Assembly: GCA_022496205.1 (NCBI GenBank)
Contig: WTXD01000247.1
Location: 1 to 14,822 of the forward strand
Reading direction: 5' to 3'
DNA length: 14,822 nt
From: Gloeopeniophorella convolvens
Lineage: Eukaryota; Basidiomycota; Agaricomycetes; Russulales
Below the pieces are notes generated by a model, which saw nothing but the letters and a program-made list of their open reading frames with translations, did no database searches and was not told the DNA's origin. Below, piece after piece: positions 8,186 to 14,822 of the stretch. Position numbers and translations under genes: made by a program. Position 1 is the first letter of the stretch. Every line of letters starts with the position of its first letter.

Positions 8186-8837
8186 TCCTTATCATGTTCC
8201 AGTAAGTTGTCAATCAATATGTCTGGTTGAGACACATTACATTGTGATAGACCCAATACAAGCAGCTACAACGTGCTTCAAGGCAGTGGAGAGACCTCAC
8301 AAATAGGAAAAGAGCAGGTTATGGCCACACTGTGCCAGTCAAGGAGGAGGAGGGCTGCATGGCCATCTTCTGTCCAGCATGTCCTCAGCCTAGCATCAAT
8401 CTGCCAGACAACTTCCAAGAGATCTACAAACCGTCAGTCTAACTTGTTGTTCAGTGATAATACAGCTAATAGTGACTTTAGTGAAGAGTTTGGTTCGGAC
8501 TTTCATCATGGATGGCAACTTCACTGCAGAGCACATGAGGGCTCGCACATCTGATGATGAGGTCCCTCTGTCTGAGGGAACTTCATTCATGGCTGAACCA
8601 ACTCGATATAAGGAACATCTATCCACTGCCAATCATAAAAGATTGTGAGTTATTGATCAGTACCACAATTGAGGTTTCTAATGTGTGATTGTAGAAAAGC
8701 ACCTGTAACACCTACAGAGCCATTGAGATGGCCAACTCTAGTCATCCTCATCTCGATGTCACTGGGATAGGTGCCACTGCATGTGCCCATGGTTGTTTTG
8801 TGCCTACATCGGTTGTTGACTTCCAGAAGGGTGAACG

Positions 8838-8905
8838 GTGCGTGCACGGTCCGTGTAAACGGCCCGTGCTAAACGGTCCGTTTCACACGTATCTATAACC
8901 ACCAG
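8838..8905 (+). other. 68-nt intron carrying three CGG-N-CCG palindromes
   Basis: The donor GTGCGTGCACGGTCCGTG leads into copies at 8847, 8860 and 8874; the acceptor is CCACCAG. Splicing joins QKGE to RQANMDYS, the family-typical sequence, so the borders are well supported. About 50 of the 68 bases are palindrome units and their spacers. Confidence 0.85.
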
Positions 8906-9300
8906 ACAAGCCAACATGGACTACAGTCTCTGTCAGGCCCTCAACTACAACATGGATGGCATCCCCATTGCTGTCATCTCATATGACATCATGTGCCAGT
9001 ATTGTGTCAATCTACTCAAGAGGATTGATGAGAATGCCTTGTTGTCCATCCCTGAGGCTCTCAAGCTTCGTTATGTGATTGGTCTCTTTCACATTCATGG
9101 CCACCAAGACACCTGTCTTGCTCGATTCTCACCCAGCTACACTCATGCTACCAGACAAGTGGATGGAGAGATCATTGAGACTCTGTGGTCAATATTGAAC
9201 AACATATCTCGGAGTACTAGAGGGATGTCTCTAGTTCATCGTGCAGAGGTGCTAGATGCCCACATGAACTATTCTAACTGGAAGAAATTGATTAAGACCG

Positions 9301-9350
9301 GTCCGTGCAATCTCAAATCTCATCCTACTCATTGTTAACTGGTGTTCTAG
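9301..9350 (+). other. 50-nt intron whose donor is the palindrome core
   Basis: The palindrome ACCGGTCCGTGCAA spans the exon-intron border; the intron starts GTCCGTGCAA and ends GTTCTAG. Joining gives KKLIKT followed by VPFMLKRWKR, as expected for KDZ proteins. GTCCGT is a weak donor compared with the GTRNGT seen in neighbouring introns. Confidence 0.85.
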
Positions 9351-9709
9351 TTCCCTTCATGCTGAAACGCTGGAAGCGTGTCCAGGAAGGTCTCCCTCTG
9401 AGTGAGGTGGCCTTTGTGGGCCTGAGTCAACGCTTCCCTACAATGATTGGGATCTGGGCACTGCAAGAGGCCGATGCACAGTCAAAGCGATGGGAGAATC
9501 CAGAGGCAATGGATATCTATGAGACAAAGACTAAGAAAGGTGAACATACTTGTTTGTGCTCAATATGACTTCTCTGATACTTTGAGCACTAGCCCCCACT
9601 CGCTCAGAAGTTCAAACTGAGCTCAGTAAACAGGAGAAAGCCTGGGACTCATCCAATGGCGAGGCCCAATGGATCTCATCTGGACTCACTATTCAGGAGA
9701 CTCAGTATG

Positions 9710-9757
9710 GTCCATGTCTTTGCACGGACCGTGCAATTGCTGATTTTACCCCTCTAG
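9710..9757 (+). other. 48-nt intron containing the perfect 13-bp palindrome
   Basis: The intron starts GTCCATGTCTTTGC and contains GCACGGACCGTGC at 9723-9735, ending CCCTCTAG. The exon before it ends ...TIQETQY. After it the expected KDZ frame (RRFIRAKKGRFN) is reached only after a one-base slip near 9770, so the border is supported but the downstream frame is damaged. Confidence 0.65.
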
Positions 9758-10918
9758 ACTTGGAATTAGAAGGTTCATTCGTGCAAAGAAGGGAAGGTTC
9801 AACACAGCTGATAAGAAGACACTTGATGATCGTCGAAGCAACCTACAATCCCTCATCAACAAGTTCCAGCATGAGGCTGATTCCTACTTGCTCAGACACA
9901 CCAGTGTTGCTATCTCATCAATCCAGAAAATCAAGTCTTACCATGAGTTTGATAGAGCTGATCAAGTGGATGAAGATCAGATCAATGAATCGGACCGTTC
10001 TGATGATGAAGACGTGGAGAATGAAGGTGTCAGAGATGGAGATGATGGCTCTGCATCTGTGTTCCCTGAAGATGTTAACATCATGCTCCCCTCGACTCTA
10101 GGATGGACTTGGTGCCTCCATCATGGTGCCAAGTCACTTGCTGTCAAAGAGGCAAAGCTGAGGGTTGCTCAAGCTCATGATGCAATCCACAAGATCCGAC
10201 TTGCCCTTGGATTCAAGTCTTCACTGATCAGAACAAGGGTCAGGACTGCCAAGAGCCAGAAGACAAGAAGAGTGCATGGAGCAGTGTGCATGGTGTGATG
10301 CAGGTGTTCAAGAGCATGCCAGAGTGTACAGTCTGGCAAGGGACATGTTTGATGTCCTTGAAGATGCACTTCCCAGTCAAGAATCACTCCCAGAGCTGAC
10401 CAAGGCAGATATGAAGGTGCAGACCCTTGTTCTAGGCTCAAATGAACGAGGACAACGGAATGAACAACTCCCCTGGATCTGGACATTTGGGATCCAGGAG
10501 AATAATGGACCTCATTGGTTTGCTGAATGTGAGTGGCTCCGTTCATTCAGGTCATTCAGTTCACTCTGTCACTGTACTAATAGTATGTATATGTTTAGTA
10601 CAACGGGTTCACTGGCTGAGAGCCAAGGCTCAGCTTGAGCGGTGGATGGAGGAGGAGTGTACGATCAAGAATGAAGCTCATTGGGTGCCAGCCTACTTCA
10701 GAAATCGAGCAGACTTCTGGATGGAGCGCATGGATCGGACCGTGCAATTGACGAGTCCAGGACACTATTCCTATGCTGCAAAACAGAGGCACATGTGGAT
10801 TCAGCTTGCTCAGAGTGCTGATGAGGCATTGAAGTTTATTAGGGAGTCTGAACCACTGGTGGACAAGTCTACATTCACTTACATGTCTGTACCAGCCATC
10901 TACGTGCCTGGGGCATAG

Positions 10919-11068
10919 CATAGAAGTGTTTAGTTATAGTATATCATGTTTATTGTTTTCTGTGGATAGTGAATAGCACAATGAGCTACTTTGCCTTTAA
11001 CACGGTCCGTATTGCACGGTCCGTGCGACGACTCATTCGAATCTTATTCAGACACTCAAGAAGATAAT
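10919..11068. other. 3' flank of the KDZ gene with two palindromes
   Basis: An AT-rich stretch after the TAG stop at 10916-10918, fit for a 3' untranslated region. ACGGTCCGT (11002) and GCACGGTCCGTGC (11015-11027) follow, and then the gypsy LTR begins. These are the last palindromes of the block. The bases next to the LTR are ATAAT (11064-11068), a candidate target duplication that cannot be tested here. Confidence 0.6.
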
Positions 11069-11763
11069 TGTGGCGGGAGCTCCAACTCCGCACAACACTA
11101 GTACGGTCAAAAGGAAGGTTGTTTTTGAGACAACCGGCGAGGCGTTCGCGCAGAGCTGAAGTCTTGCGCCAACCAACTGTCCAGGAGCGGTGTTGCAACT
11201 TTGAAGGCCTTTGTGCAAGGTCTCGCAACGAGTCAAGACTGTAGACAAGCTGGTCCTCAAGATTAGAACTGTAGTCTACTACAGAGAGGCTGTTGGCACT
11301 CTTACCTGGTCCTCAAGAGGAAAGTCTGAGGACCTAAGTGCGCAACTACATGGGTTTATATACTACTAGAGGATCGCTTACTAAGCGACTCCGCAGCTGC
11401 TGACTGAGCGACTTGGTGCTGACTGATGCACCTTACTCACGCTCACTAAGCCAGTTTCCCACACTACGTCATGCTCACTCAGCGATGACATCATGCGCAG
11501 CACAATCTAGACTACTGACGTCACCATGACGTCACAACCCAAAGTCCATGGCCTCTAGGCCCTTCCAGCCCATTCTAACCCTAATATTCCACGGGACGAG
11601 TCACGAGATGTCATGTGCAGCTTACGTAAGCCTGCACCTAACGCAAAGGAAATAATTCCCGTGGAATATGTACTTTTAGCACTTCTTCGATTACTCAGCT
11701 AGCAGTGAAGGCTCAAGCCTGCTAGATGGTCCAGGAATCCTTCGAAAAGACGCGTCCGTGACA
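11069..11763 (-). repeat. Gypsy 3' LTR, about 695 bp
   Basis: On the minus strand it opens TGTCACGGACGC right after the polypurine tract and closes GGAGCTCCCGCCACA. The right border is firm; the left border (11069) rests on the last CA and could shift by two bases. A minus-strand TATA-like GTATATAAAC is at 11354-11363. CTGGTCCTCAAGA occurs twice (about 11249 and 11307). Without the 5' LTR for comparison, length and ends are provisional. Confidence 0.75.
11585..11668. repeat. Inverted repeat inside the gypsy LTR
   Basis: TATTCCACGGGA (11585-11596) and TCCCGTGGAATA (11657-11668) are exact reverse complements with a 60-base loop; the loop contains another palindrome, CTTACGTAAG. Placed in the U3 part of the LTR, it may be a regulatory or structural element. 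Confidence 0.7.
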
Positions 11764-11775
11764 TTACCCCCGTCT
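11764..11775 (-). other. Polypurine tract of the gypsy element
   Basis: On the minus strand AGACGGGGGTAA lies between the pol stop codon (11776-11778) and the TG of the LTR. Position and purine content fit the plus-strand primer site. Confidence 0.75.
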
Positions 11776-12831
11776 TCAGGGTTGAGCGTCCACGTCTTCG
11801 ACATTTGGATCCTGTGTGAACTTGTATGGCGATTGCCATGGCATGGACGCGTAGGAGATCGCAGCCAACTTGCGAGGCGCGCCCGGATTGCGGCTGTAGA
11901 ACTCTTTTACAGCTTCCGAGGCGTGTTCTAGGTTCTTGGCTGGTTCCCACGTGTCTTCGCCTTCGCCATACCCCTTCCACCGCACGAGGAATCGGAGTTG
12001 ATTGCGGAACATCTTTGCGTTGAGAACGCGTTCCACTTCGTACTCTTCTTCTCCTTCCACGATCACTGGATCGGGAGGCGGCGGAGTTAGGCCGTTGACT
12101 TCGTTGCCTTTGTAAGGCGAGAGGCGATCCACATGGAATACATCGTGGATCTTGAGGGCAGGGGGGAGATCCAGGCGATAATCTAGATCCGACAGCTTTT
12201 CTTTCACGGTGAAAGGGCCGAGTTGCTTCGGGCCCAGCTTCTGCGAAGGCTGGTGGATTTTGATGTTCTTTGCCTGGAGCCAGACTTTATCTCCGACGTT
12301 GAAGTCGTGAGGTTTACGTGTCTGCTCCTTGCCCGTCATGCGCTGCTTACTTAAGCGAAGCGCAGCCTCTGCGTCCTTACGGACACGCGTCAGCTCTTGC
12401 AGACGGTGATCTAAGCGGGGAATGCCGCTTGCTCGTCCTACTGGAATTGTGAAGTCCGGAGTATACCCGTACATGACTTCGAACGGAGTATGGTCGGATG
12501 CTGAACTCAATCTAGAGTTCATCACGAATTCCGCAGTAGGAAGATACCGGGTCCAATCATCCTGGCGCTTATCGACATAGAGCCGGAGGTATTGCTCTAC
12601 CTCCTGATTCTTGCGCTCTGTCTGGCCATTGGCTTGTGGATGATAGGCGGTTGTGAAACCGGCATCTATGCCCAACCGTTTGTATACGGCCCGCATTGTC
12701 CGCGCTGCGAACTGGGGACCCCGATCTGAGACGATCTTCTTGGGGATCCCGTGCAACGGGAAGACGTGGTCGAAGTACACGTTTGCGACACCTTCAGCCG
12801 TGATTTCCGTGGTGACGGGGTACAAGTGGAC
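11776..12831 (-). CDS. Gypsy integrase core, GPY/F module and chromodomain
   Basis: This frame follows the TAG at 12832-12834 and would be continuous with the upstream integrase piece if that codon were sense; the stop makes it a fragment. The integrase core shows GIPKKIVSDRGPQFAA (second catalytic Asp) and AYHPQANGQTERKNQEVE (catalytic Glu). Then come the GPY/F-like LGPFTVKEKLSDLDYRLDLP and VFHVDRLSPY, and a chromodomain with YEVERVLNAK, LRFLVRWKGYGEGEDTWEP and EFYSR near the C-terminus. Integrase inserts element DNA; the chromodomain is thought to steer integration to marked chromatin. The protein ends at TGA 11776-11778, 12 bases before the LTR. Confidence 0.93.
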   Translation of the reverse strand, partial: VHLYPVTTEITAEGVANVYFDHVFPLHGIPKKIVSDRGPQFAARTMRAVYKRLGIDAGFTTAYHPQANGQTERKNQEVEQYLRLYVDKRQDDWTRYLPTAEFVMNSRLSSASDHTPFEVMYGYTPDFTIPVGRASGIPRLDHRLQELTRVRKDAEAALRLSKQRMTGKEQTRKPHDFNVGDKVWLQAKNIKIHQPSQKLGPKQLGPFTVKEKLSDLDYRLDLPPALKIHDVFHVDRLSPYKGNEVNGLTPPPPDPVIVEGEEEYEVERVLNAKMFRNQLRFLVRWKGYGEGEDTWEPAKNLEHASEAVKEFYSRNPGAPRKLAAISYASMPWQSPYKFTQDPNVEDVDAQP

Positions 12832-13162
12832 CTACTTGCTATAGTGGTCCACGACCGTCAGAATGGCGTCTTTGCCATCCGACACTGGCAGGGGACCAAT
12901 GAGGTCTACCCCAATGGTCTGCCAGGGCCCGTCCGGAATTGGCATAGGTTGAAGGGAGGCCGGAGGATGGTTATCGATCCGGTACCTCTGACACTTGTCG
13001 CATCCTTCGACGTACTTCGATATGAAGGTCGTCATGCGGGGCCACCAGAAGTGGCGTTGGACGAGCTCGATCGTCCCATTTTTACCGGGATGTCCGGCAG
13101 TGACCGAGTCGTGGCACAGCTGTACCACATCGTGTCTCAGGTCTCTGTCTTTGGGACATATA
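12832..13162 (-). pseudogene. Gypsy integrase N-terminal part (zinc finger and start of core)
   Basis: This piece reads CPKDRDLRHDVV, then the H2C2 finger HDSVTAGHPGKNG...CDKCQRYR, and the start of the core with WQTIGVDLIGPLP (first catalytic Asp) and VVDHYSK, ending in TAG at 12832-12834. The following codons VHLYPVTTE are in the same frame, so the TAG is a point change within an otherwise continuous core, possibly CAG to TAG. The open frame extends further 5' to 13308, but that part is out of register with the family sequence. Confidence 0.85.
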
Positions 13163-14548
13163 GTTTTCCCTGGTAATAAACTAGGCCGTCTACTTCTTCC
13201 CAGAGAAGGGTTCCGTCCGTGAGTGCACGTGGAGCGCTTCGGTCTATAGACTTTAGACCGGCGACGACGTCCGCTTCGCGGCACTTGATTCACGGATACG
13301 ACCTTCAAGGGAACTGCCTAACGTAAGGCGGAAATGGTCCGCAGCAATATTGTGGAAGTGCTTTTTACTTAGCACTTGGATTCCCCGATTATCGTCCTTG
13401 TCTTGGACTTCATCGGTAGGGAATCTACTCAGGGCGTCTGCCTGCATGGAGCTTCCTTGTTTGTATTTTACTACAAAGTCGAACCGGCTCAAGAATAGAG
13501 CCCAACGTGCTTGTCGTCGGTTCAAGTCGTTTCGTTGTGCCCACCACGTGATGTTTTTGTGGTCGGTCACTAACTCGAACGGTTCAGGAAGTCCTTCCAG
13601 GAAGTGTCGCCAGTCTTCGAGGGCTCGGATGACTCCGAGCATCTCACGGTCGTAGATCTCGTAATTGCGCTCGGCTTCTGACATTGAGCCGGAGCGATAC
13701 GCGATCGGATGCCATCGACCGTCCTCTAACTTTTGACTGAGTATTCCACCAACAGCGTATCCGGAGGCGTCGGTTTCAAGGCGGGTAGGTCTGGTTTCAT
13801 CATAGATGGCCAGGATTGGCTCTTCACAGAACCTAGCCTTGAGGTACTCGAACGCGTCACGCTGTGCCGCTTCCCATGTCCAGGGGGTGTTCTTCTTTGT
13901 GAGGTCGTGAAGAGGACGCGCTATCTTAGCGAAGTCTTTCACGAACCGGCGATAGAAGTTTGCGAAGCCGACGAATGCCCGAACATCTTTCAGGGTCATT
14001 GGTGTCGGCCACTCCTTCACCGCATGAACCTTGGCAGGGTCCATGCTCACCTTTCCGGGGGTGATTACCATCCCGAGGTACTCCATGCGTTCTGAATGGA
14101 ATTCGCACTTCTCCGGGCGGAGGAAGAGATCGTGATCGCGAAGTCGCTTTAATACCTCTCTAACAATGACACGGTGGCTTTCCATGTCTTGTGTATAGAT
14201 GAGGATGTCGTCTAGATAGACGGCGACTTTTCCTTGCGCGATTAGATCGGCGAATACCGAGTTCATTAGGGCTTGGAAGGTGGCGGGGCTATTCGATATG
14301 CCGAAGAACATGACTTTCGGCTCGAATAGTCCTCGTGACGTAGAGAACGCCGCCTTCCATTCGTCTCCTTCTTTGATACGAATGTTGTTGTAGCCCCAAC
14401 GTACATCGAACTTTGTGAAGTACTTTGCTCCTTTGAGCCGATTGATGATGTCCGAAGCGAGTGGAAGTGGATAGCGATTTTTGATCGTAATCGCATTGAG
14501 CTTCTTGTAATCTTGGACCAATCGGAGTTTACCGTCCTTCTTCTTATA
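13163..14548 (-). pseudogene. Gypsy reverse transcriptase and RNase H
   Basis: RT motifs are VQDYKKLNAITIKNRYPLP, KFDVRWGYNNIRIK, FFGISNSPATFQ and the catalytic VYLDDILIY; the connection has TPMTLKDVRAFVGFANFYRR. RNase H starts near 13790 with LETDASGYAVGGIL, then YEIYDREMLGVIRALEDWR, VTDHKNITWW and MQADALSRFP. The main open stretch is 14521-13253. A one-base slip near 14548 separates it from the N-terminal RT segment, another near 13270 ends it early, and a third near 13163 restores the integrase frame. Each looks like loss of a single base. Confidence 0.9.
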
Positions 14549-14822
14549 AAGAAGACAGGCGAGGCCATCGGTGACTTGGATGGCACGATATACCCCTTTT
14601 TACTTTGGTCCTCGATAAACTCATCGAGAAGTTTGCTTCTGGAGGACTCATCGGATACACCCTCGTTTTCCAGTGCATCTTGGCACCGGGTTCGATATCG
14701 ATGGTGTGATCCCATGGCTGATGCTCAGGGAGCCGGGAGGATTCTTCCTCGGAGAAAACTTTCGCGAAGTCGTGGTATTCTTTTGGTACGATTCTGCGAA
14801 TGTGCGCTTCTTCTTCTCGCTA
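14549..14822 (-). pseudogene. Gypsy polyprotein: protease-RT junction and RT N-terminus
   Basis: Read from the right edge, the frame gives EEEAHIRRIVPKEYHDFAKV, then FSEEESSRLPEHQPWDHTID, the usual segment before gypsy RT. Near 14633 it slips by one base and continues as LLDEFIEDQSKKGYIVPSKS and MASPVFFI. Three bases at the very edge (14820-14822) read TAG in the first frame; this may be another slip. The remainder lies outside the window. Confidence 0.85.

Larger units (their letters stand above)
8251..9539 (+). other. KDZ transposase catalytic region
   Basis: Four to five exons downstream of the solo LTR encode the conserved centre: QLQRASRQWRDL, CPACPQP, MDGNFTAEH, CFVPTSVVDFQKGE joined across an intron to RQANMDYSLCQALN, YDIMCQY, HIHGHQDTCLARF, GEIIETLWSILNNISRSTRG and VPFMLKRWKRVQEGL. 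Splicing at 8838-8905 and 9301-9350 restores family-typical sequence exactly. The candidate catalytic residues are all present, so loss of function here comes from the frame breaks, not from missing active-site codons. Confidence 0.85.
6573..10918 (+). pseudogene. CxC2-KDZ transposase gene, inactivated
   Basis: A transposase-like gene of the fungal KDZ (Kyakuja-Dileera-Zisupton) group with an N-terminal CxC2 cysteine cluster. The start at ATG 6573 (MSPNYIKTIDPEDEP) follows a C/T-rich leader. Introns: 6891-6935, 7236-7279, 7348-7407, 8202-8250, about 8433-8488, 8645-8694, 8838-8905, 9301-9350, 9540-9592, 9710-9757 and 10529-10598. The exons sum to ~1,110 codons, a normal size for the family. 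CxC2 lies at 6936-7235; KDZ core motifs are CPACPQPSINLP, RTFIMDGNFTAEHM, TGIGATACAHGCFVP, SYDIMCQY, GLFHIHGHQDTCLARFSP and VDGEIIETLW; the C-terminal region has HARVYSLARDM, RNEQLPWIW and VHWLRAKAQLERW. The Asp of MDGNF, the Asp of SYDIMCQ and the Glu of GEIIETLW are candidates for the RNase H-fold triad. Breaks: a solo LTR at 7764-8185, and phase or frame slips near 8433-8488, 8645, 9770, 10270 and 10300. It is unlikely to give a working protein. Confidence 0.9.
4197..11023. repeat. Dispersed CGG-N-CCG palindrome family
   Basis: CGGNCCG starts at 4197, 4409, 4607, 4652, 5683, 5721, 6377, 6474, 6790, 7535, 8847, 8860, 8874, 9299, 9725, 9991, 10736, 11003 and 11017, with one further copy at 2807. 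The usual form is ACGGNCCGT, often followed by GCA. The middle base is A, T or C, while the arms hardly vary. Chance would give about two copies in this length. None occurs in the copia DNA or the solo LTR, and one (12687) in the gypsy element. Copies sit in intergenic DNA, introns and exons. CGG pairs are typical half-sites of Zn2Cys6 regulators; whether these are bound by anything is inference. Confidence 0.8.
11069..14822 (-). mobile_element. Ty3/gypsy chromovirus-type element, 3' part
   Basis: On the minus strand, from the right edge, come reverse transcriptase, RNase H, the H2C2 integrase finger, the integrase core, a GPY/F-type module, a chromodomain, a polypurine tract and the LTR. The order and the C-terminal chromodomain place it among Ty3/gypsy chromoviruses (Metaviridae), common in fungi. 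Gag, protease and the 5' LTR lie beyond the right edge. The pol frame is broken several times, so the copy is not functional as read. Confidence 0.95.

Noticed and set aside
8115..8306. A 63-codon ORF spanning the solo LTR end and KDZ exon
   Set aside because: It starts inside the LTR and runs through a supported intron out of the KDZ frame, so it is accidental.
10272..10303. A ~32-nt intron GTGCATGG...GATGCAG to explain the KDZ frame change
   Set aside because: It is too short, and the phases on the two sides do not match. Two single-base losses around a family-like AWSSVHGV segment explain it better.
6573..10918. Link to a TET/JBP dioxygenase, as known for some fungal KDZ elements
   Set aside because: No dioxygenase motif (HxD...H) or related frame is visible in the window.
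4194..11027. CRISPR-like array from the regular palindromes
   Set aside because: Copies are irregularly spaced, lie in exons and introns, and the organism is eukaryotic.
11826..12023. Plus-strand ORFs over the gypsy region (also 12653, 12751, 12995, 13350 and 13733)
   Set aside because: They are shadows of the minus-strand pol, which has clear RT, RNase H, integrase and chromodomain motifs.

Overview
The window looks like nuclear DNA of a filamentous basidiomycete, most likely an Agaricomycete, in a transposon-rich region. The reasons are a gene of the CxC2-KDZ transposase type that is expanded in mushroom-forming fungi, many 44-70 nt GT-AG introns, a chromodomain Ty3/gypsy element and a Ty1/copia element. 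I see no rRNA, tRNA, CRISPR array or bacterial-type operon. No genus can be named from the sequence alone.

Layout, left to right. (1) 1-2547: 3' part of a Ty1/copia element on the + strand, with an open reverse transcriptase/RNase H frame, a polypurine tract and a 485 bp 3' LTR. (2) 2548-4190: mostly non-coding DNA, including an array of diverged ~300 bp repeats that each begin with ACAGGACCGG, and one doubtful small minus-strand ORF. (3) 4190-4750: non-coding DNA with CGG-N-CCG palindromes and three strong inverted repeats. (4) 4756-6272: a six-exon gene of unknown function whose product carries an acidic tract, basic tracts and a CX2CX6C-X13-CX2CX6C cysteine array resembling a fungal Zn2Cys6 cluster; its frame is damaged. 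(5) 6573-10918: a ~12-exon CxC2-KDZ transposase gene, inactivated by a 422 bp solo LTR of the same copia family (5-bp TSD TCCTT) and by small frameshifts. (6) 11069-14822: the 3' part of a minus-strand chromoviral Ty3/gypsy element with LTR, integrase-chromodomain and RT/RNase H, broken by single-base deletions and a stop codon.

The signal that the gene calls do not explain is a dispersed palindrome, ACGG-N-CCGT (best form GCACGGACCGTGC). I count 20 copies of CGGNCCG between 2807 and 11023 (about 2 expected by chance), none in the copia DNA and one in the gypsy DNA. Arms are constant while the central base is A, T or C. Copies lie in the intergenic DNA, in introns (several form or adjoin the 5' splice site) and, in frame, in exons of the KDZ gene. 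Paired CGG half-sites are the classical target form of Zn2Cys6 proteins, and a Zn2Cys6-like protein is encoded in the same block. The attractive but unproven reading is that 4190-11030 is one large, decayed KDZ-type DNA transposon with two genes and its own self-recognised palindromes, later hit by copia and gypsy elements.
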